NCBI GenBank assembly: GCA_905183005.1
Contig: CAJJDO010000062.1
Span: 4,778-68,777, forward strand
DNA length: 64,000 bases
Direction: 5' to 3'
Origin: Paramecium pentaurelia
Taxonomy: Eukaryota > Ciliophora > Oligohymenophorea > Peniculida > Parameciidae
In this document: positions 57,947 through 64,000 of the stretch, piece by piece
How positions within the stretch are numbered: the first letter of the stretch is position 1
Layout: the number at the start of each line of letters is the position of its first letter
Translations under genes and position numbers: made by a program
Notes under the pieces: model-generated
Told to the model about the DNA's origin: nothing
The model's input: the letters and a program-made list of their open reading frames with translations, nothing else
Database searches by the model: none

Positions 57947-60900
57947 ATGTAATAAGAAGAGAAAAAGAAAGGGGATAGTGGGAAAATGGAAATTATAGTA
58001 AGAATACATTAAATCTGTAGAAAATTATGAATGGTTTCACTGATAAGGAGTGGAATTATTTAGATAAAATTGAAAGAATTGAGCTTACACTTGAGGATTT
58101 TGGGAGAATGAATGTTATTTAAGCATTCAAAAATTTGAGATCTTTAACACTTATAAATGTAGGGGTTACAATAATTGAAGTATATATTAATTAATTAAAC
58201 TAAAGGGATTGGATGAATTGACTAAATTAGAGGAATTAAATTTGAATGAGAATTAAATTACAAAATTGAGTGGATTAAAAGGGATTGTTAATATAAAATC
58301 ATTATATATTTCTCATAATGTAATCTAAAAAATTGAGGGATTAGAAAATCTAACAAAATTAGAGACTTTATGGCTTTGTGATAATAAAATTGATGCAATT
58401 TAAAATTTAGAAAATTTAGTTAATTTAAGATAATTATGGTTAGCAGCTAATTAAATAAGTTATTTAAGAACATCTCTTGATAGATTAAAGAATTTACATG
58501 ATTTAAATATTAGTGGAAATAAAATTTGTAGTTTTAAAGAAGCATTAAATTTAAATCGTTTACCAAACTTAAAAGTTTTAGCATTTTATGATCCTCATTT
58601 TGGTGATAATCCTATTTGTAATCTCTGCAACTATTAGACATATGTTCTTTATCATTTGAGAAAAATATTCAAATTAGATACTTTAATTATTTCAGAAGAG
58701 TAGAAATCTTTTGCTGAAGGAACCTTTATGAAAAAGAAGATGTATTATAATATGAGAATTAAAACAATGTAAAGGACATTTTCAACTTTGTGTAAACTAT
58801 TGAAAAAAGGAAAGAAAATTAAAACAGATTCTTTATGTGAAGATTTTTCAAATTTGAATATAAAATTAGCATAAGAAGTAGACAAAGAAAGATAATAATT
58901 GTTAGAAAATAAGTAAGAGGAATATGAAAATTAAACTGATATTTACAATAGCATAAAAAAAAAAGTTTATGAATATTGCAATTAAAGTATACATAAATTA
59001 ATAACTGAATTGGAAACAGGTGGTAATATAAGACTAGAAGAAGGTAAAGCAAGTGAGAAATGGTATACTTCTTGTGTTGATCTTATCAATTCTAGATTTT
59101 ATTAAGATAATATGTCTAAATATGGAATTAAAGATATATAAATAAAGAGAGTAGTTAGAATTCATAATAAATTCATAAGAAATAAATTTGAAGAAAAAAT
59201 GGAATCTTTAGTAGATGTATCTAATCAAAGTCATAAAAAATCATTAGAATATCTCTTTTATGGAGTGGATCCAAATTTTTAATCTGAAATTTATAATGTA
59301 ATAGAGGAGGGATTTAGAGGTTGTTAAGTAAATAAATATATTAAATAAAGGAATCAAAATCTATTGGATTAAGTACATATACCCCTTTAGTAAATAGTAT
59401 TTTGGGAGCAGATGCATCAAGAATTCAATATATTTTAAATGGATAAGAGCATAATCAAAAATTAAATAAAAGATTTATAAAAAGAAGGTAATTTATTCTA
59501 TATATATCTATATATTTAGATTGTTTTATTAAAAATACAATGTGATTCCTCCAGGAGTATTATTGATTTGTAAAGTTCTTATGATTAAATCTGTTCCAGA
59601 TTCAAAATATCCTTATTTCAATCCTGAATAACCATGGAGTGAGATGTTTCAGAAATAACCAATTGATGGAAGATAATATTAAGATGAATATACAGTTTAT
59701 AGATAAATGGAGAATGATAATAGACATAAATTATGGTTTGTGTTAGATAACAATTTAGTATTACCAGAATACTTTGCAGAATTTGAATATGTTATGTAAT
59801 CGCCATTACAAAATAAAGTTGCTGATTTTGGTTCTGCATTAGGTGTTTTAGAATAAGAAGATGATGATTTCATCACTCCTGCTAACATTAATTTGTAGAA
59901 GGAAAGTATAAATGATTTATATAATTAATTGGCTGATGATTTAAATACTTATTAATTTGAGAATTTAGAAGAATATCCTACTTATGAACTTAAAGCATAA
60001 GATTTAGATAGATCAGAATGTGCTTCTTTAAAACCTGCTTTAATAAATTATTTTAAATATTGTCTTAGTAGATCAACTTTATATGAATTAAATCCAAATT
60101 TAGTTTGTACACCAGATTTAAATGAAATTCTTAAGAACTAAACTTAATTTTTAAATTTAAGTAATTGTTGTGTTCAAGATATTACATTTATAAAAGGATA
60201 ATTTCATACTCTAATATTAAGTTATAATAAAATAAGTACTATTGTTGGTTTGAATGAATTGCCAAATTTGGTTAGATTAGATTTATCACATAATGAAATA
60301 AGTAATTTAAATGGATTATAACACTTGAATAGTTTAGAAATCTTGGATTTAACTCATAATAATATCTAAGATATTGATTAAATTGCTTTACTCAAATACA
60401 ATTCGTCATTAAAGTATTTGTGTGTTGTCTTTAATCCAATTAATGAGTATAAAGAAACAAGAAAAGAGATAGTAATGATTTTGAATAATTTATAATTTTT
60501 GGATCATTTGCCAGTAACTGATGAAGATAAAGAGAAAACTAATAATTAAAATTAATTAATTACAACTGCCATGCTTCAAACATTTAGTAAGGTCTAAATG
60601 GATTGGAAGTAAAATATTTAATCAGTAATGATTACACATTAGAAATTAAGTAGTATGAAAGGATTGGAAGGTTTAGTATAATTGAGACATTTGAATCTTG
60701 GTCATAATAAAATTACATAGATTACTTCAATATAAGATTCAGTATTATTGGAAGAATTAAATTTAGAAAAGAATTCTATAATACAAATTTAAGAATTAGA
60801 TAATATGTAATATTTAAAGAAATTAGAATTAGGTGGAAATAGAATATCAATAATTGATGGAATTTCAAATCTAATTAATTTAATGTAATTGTCATTGGAA

Positions 60901-62108
60901 GATAATGCTATACTTTAATTAAGAGATTTTCCAGATCTTAAAAGTTTAATGGAAATATATTTAGGAAATAATAATATTACAAATTAGAAGGAAATTAATA
61001 ATATAAAACATTTGCAAAAACTAATTATTTTAGATCTTTCAGGGAATCCCTTTGCTAGAGATACTAATTATAGAGCTTATGTTCTCTATATTATTCCTAA
61101 ACTTAAAGTTTTGGATGGTATCTCTATTGAAGTTTAAGAATAATAGATGGCAAAGAATCTATATACTGGTAGATTGACAGAAGAGATACTGTATTCTAGA
61201 TTGTAAGGGTAACCAGCCAATAAAATAACAGAATTATGTTTATAAAATTGTGAACTTAGAGATTTTGAAGATGTATTTAATGTTCAATAATTTCCATAAC
61301 TTGTTGAATTAGATTTGAGTCATAATTTATTTACTTCTACAAAAATGCTTGGTTTCTTGCCTTAATTAAAAATTTTAATTTTAGCATCAAATAAAATTGA
61401 TACACTTCTATATCCAAATGATATTAATTAAAAGAAAGGATTGAATGGATGTTAACAATTATAAATTTTAGATATCTCTTAAAATTGTTTAAAAGAATTT
61501 AATGGATTATAATATTGTTTACTTAAAGAATTAAAAATTATGAAATGTGAAAAAAATGAAATTGTTAGAGTTGATTTCTTAGAGAATCTAAAATAATTAA
61601 AAGAATTAGATTTAAATTAAAATAAAGTTAGACAATTCGATCCCCAATCATTTTCTGGAGCTAATCCTATTAGATGTTTGAAAATAGATGGAAATGGACT
61701 TAAGAATTTTTAGAATATTTAAAAATTATATAAATTATTGGTATCTATAAATTCATTAAATTTAGCATTTATTTGCTAATTCAAATAGAATTAATGATCT
61801 ACCAGATATTGAATATATAGTCCCATTAACATAACTTAAAGAATTAGAATTAGTTGGAAATTCTTTAAGTAGAAGACCTGGTTATAGATAAATGGTTCTA
61901 AGAAAATTGCCAACAATTTTGTATCTGGATGGCAGAGTATATAAATTATTTTATTCTCCTTTAGGAAGTCACTTAAGAAGAGAGAGAGAGATTAGAATTA
62001 GTTGATAGACAAGCAGTACTTCCAACAATGTAAATTTAATAACAACCCAATACAAAAGTACCTGTTAAATTAAGTTCAATCAATTTTGATGGAATCTTTA
62101 GTAAATGA
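57947..62108 (+). CDS. LRRC9: Leucine-rich repeat protein, LRRC9-like
   Basis: Six introns (23, 26, 23, 32, 25 and 28 nt) give exactly 1335 codons. An N-terminal block of SDS22-type LRRs (GLENLTKLETLWLCDNKIDA, LDRLKNLHDLNISGNKICSF) is closed by an LRR cap. A 450-residue helical middle follows (VVRIHNKFIRNKFEEKMESL, SLEYLFYGVDPNFQSEIYNV), then two further LRR blocks (LNELPNLVRLDLSHNEISNL; LVQLRHLNLGHNKITQITSI) and the end TILYLDGREVTQEERERLEL. Three LRR groups around such a middle, with 'IHN.F.RN.FEEK' and 'EYLFYG.DP', fit LRRC9, a large cilium-associated protein. It is about 100 residues shorter than the human one. Assignment by recall of motifs. Confidence 0.8.
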
Positions 62109-62328
62109 AAATATTAATATTTCTATTTTATAATCATTCAAATTAATATTTACTTAATTCATTTAATTATGATTAAATTTCATTAAAAGATTAACATTAG
62201 AGTCTAAATGATAATTTTATGATAATTTAATTGTTTGCATATACTATGTTTAATATTGTGAATAATATTGTACTGGATTATTAAAATAATATATATTAAT
62301 TAATGAACATCTTTGAATTAATTTATTA
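62109..62328. other. Intergenic spacer
   Basis: AT-rich, no gene seen. Confidence 0.5.
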
Positions 62329-63326
62329 ATGCAATAACAGACAGGAAAATTTATGGAATTTATTAATAGTAATGATAAGTTTAGAATCAATGAGTTGAAA
62401 TAAATAGAACAAGAATAATACTATATTAGCTAATTGAAAGAATAAAGAGAAAGGGTATAAATATATTGAAATAGAATTTAGATGGAAGTATTAAAAGTTG
62501 AATTCTTAAAGAAAGATTAAGTGATAGGAGAATTGTAGATTCAAAATAAAAATTTAATGGATGATCTTGTTTAGCTAAGGATTGCTTTATAAGAACAAAT
62601 AAAGAATTAAGAAAAAGAGATATAGAGGTCTAAGAAATATATTTAAGAAAGAGATGATTTATTAAGAGATTTTCAAGAATTAAGTGACATAGTTTAACAT
62701 TTGAGAAAGGATAATGATAATTTGAATGTAAATGAAATATATAAATTTAGTCGTTACATTTAGAAAAATAACATGAAATAGAATAACAGAGAATGTAATA
62801 GGAGATAAAAAATGAGCATTTAAAAACTGAAATTTAAAAGCTTGATAATTTGTTATTTGGAATGGAACCAATTAAAGTAGAAAATTAGAAATTAAAAGAA
62901 GAATTAAAAAATTATAAAAATGAAAGAAAGAAAATTGAAAATGAAATGAGATAAAGTAGAATAGAAATAAATAATTAAATAGAAGAATTAAAGAATGTGA
63001 TATAAGACTAATAGAAGGAAATAGTTAAATTGCAATAATATAAGGAAAGTCATAATTAAATAAAATATTAGTTAAGTGAATTAGATAGTTATGTGAATAA
63101 AGTGAAGTAAGAAAATGAATATTTGAAGTAATAATTGAAGAGATTTTATGAAAAGGAAGAAAGTGAAATTAAGAGGAAATCTGAAATTGATAGAGTATTA
63201 AATATGTTTTTAATGTATTAGGTTAGACAAGATTTGGTTTCATTAAGAAATTAAGAAGTGGAGAAATTAAATGAACTTTTTAAAGGGATTGGATTATTAC
63301 TTAAGATTTAGTCAGATATTATTTGA
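62329..63326 (+). CDS. Long coiled-coil protein, unknown
   Basis: Introns of 27 and 23 nt (the first covers an in-frame TGA) give 315 residues that are almost wholly heptad coiled coil (KLQQYKESHNQIKYQLSELD, ENEMRQSRIEINNQIEELKN). Such proteins in ciliates often belong to basal bodies, cortex or cilia. No specific family. Confidence 0.65.
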
Positions 63327-63630
63327 TCCTATTGTATTTTTGTAGTTGAATATTTTGATTTACAATTTGTTTAATAATGTAATTTATTTATTCATCATTT
63401 AAATTATATCTTAAATTCCATCATCTCTTACTGTAAATTACATATTTAATTTGAATAGATTAATATAAATAAATATTCTAAAATATTAATAATTAATCAT
63501 TTCAATAAATACTAAAAATATTAGCTTATTATTTAATTTGGAAAATATATTTAACATTGTATGTTGAGTTCATTCAAGAGAGAAATTCATATGAAATTTA
63601 AAATATAATATATATTTGATTTATGAATTC
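63327..63630. other. Intergenic, no gene seen
   Basis: Convergent spacer of about 300 bp, AT-rich, with no recognised feature. Confidence 0.5.
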
Positions 63631-64000
63631 TCACTTGATGTTGACATATAATTTCTTAACTTATTCTGGTAATTCTTTAAAGAAGGGATGATCACAAGCA
63701 GCTTTGGCTGTGATTCTTTAATCTGGGTTAATTTTAAGCATTTTGATCAATAAGTCTAAACCATCTGGATCAAGTCTTGGACAAAACTTAGCTAAATTGT
63801 CAGGTTGATATTGTTCAAAGTTTTCAGGTTTCCAATTTGGAAGATCATTCAATTTAGGATATTCCTTAAATAGATAGAGTAATTTACAATAGGTGTTGGA
63901 GTACCCAAAACTCTGAATATCTTTTTTAATTGATCAGTTTCGTTGCTACCAGCAAAAAGAGGTTTAAGATTTGACATTTCTGCAAAGATACAACCTACAC
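63631..64000 (-). CDS. Cyclin-dependent kinase, C-terminal part (runs off the window)
   Basis: The minus-strand frame enters at the right edge and ends at the TGA 63631-63633; a 23-nt intron lies at 63865-63887. It encodes the CDK C-lobe: VGCIFAEMSNLKPLFAGSNE, the insert region DQLKKIFRVLGTPTPI, then PRLDPDGLDLLIKMLKINPD, QRITAKAACDHPFFKELP. The GTP-T-P motif and 'aDQL..IFr.LGTP' are CDK1/2 traits. The active site and PSTAIRE region lie outside the window, so the subtype is open. Confidence 0.9.

Noticed and set aside
1..64000. tRNA, rRNA, CRISPR array or transposase
   Set aside because: No tRNA-like T-arm plus acceptor pairing, no rRNA motifs, no regular repeat-spacer array and no transposase motif were found by eye. 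A tRNAscan/Infernal run would be decisive.

Overview
The window is macronuclear DNA of a ciliate, most likely a Paramecium. Three signs agree. Conserved proteins (a CCT chaperonin subunit, AGPS, a NEK kinase) run through many in-frame TAA and TAG codons where glutamine fits, and only TGA ends genes. The introns are tiny, mostly 18-33 nt, GT...AG. The DNA is very AT-rich, and genes are packed with gaps of tens to a few hundred bases. All coding calls below use TAA/TAG = Gln and TGA = stop; intron positions were placed by eye from GT..AG, frame continuity and family similarity. For nearly every multi-exon gene the exon total is an exact multiple of three. The species cannot be fixed from the window alone.

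Layout. 1-8600 is the messiest part: a decayed WD40/pentapeptide gene, a falsely duplicated stretch around a single N at 3140, an unknown gene, a truncated-haemoglobin-like protein, a class II-like eIF4E, an alpha/beta-hydrolase pseudogene and weak frames. 8600-16000 holds a pseudokinase, a CXC (tesmin/LIN54-type) protein, a second false duplication around N 13177, a signal peptidase subunit (SPCS1) and an EF-hand protein. 16371-20983 is a four-domain voltage-gated cation channel. 21000-31050 holds a basic protein, a TPR protein, an aldo-keto reductase, an AGC kinase, a NEK kinase, an ABHD17-like hydrolase and AGPS (ether-lipid synthesis). 31141-36574 is one pentatricopeptide (PPR) gene split and partly repeated across two Ns (33618, 35326). 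36596-44800 holds a bZIP factor, CCT1/TCP1, an MFS transporter, a P5-like PDI and small proteins. 45200-51800 holds an EFCAB10-like protein, a CEP44 homologue, unknowns and a CLEC16A homologue. 52100-64000 holds a coiled-coil protein, a membrane protein, a family X DNA polymerase with BRCT, a membrane-anchored bZIP factor, a secreted protein, an LRRC9-like protein, a coiled-coil protein and the end of a CDK.

This is mostly ordinary housekeeping, signalling and ciliary/centriolar content with no operon logic. The more notable points are the globin domain embedded in a larger protein, the kinase-fold gene that has lost its catalytic motifs, the Thr/Glu/Glu/Glu channel filter, the membrane bZIP factor, and the four single-N joins, which behave as unmerged contig overlaps. 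The PPR joins additionally show two sequence types in a mosaic.
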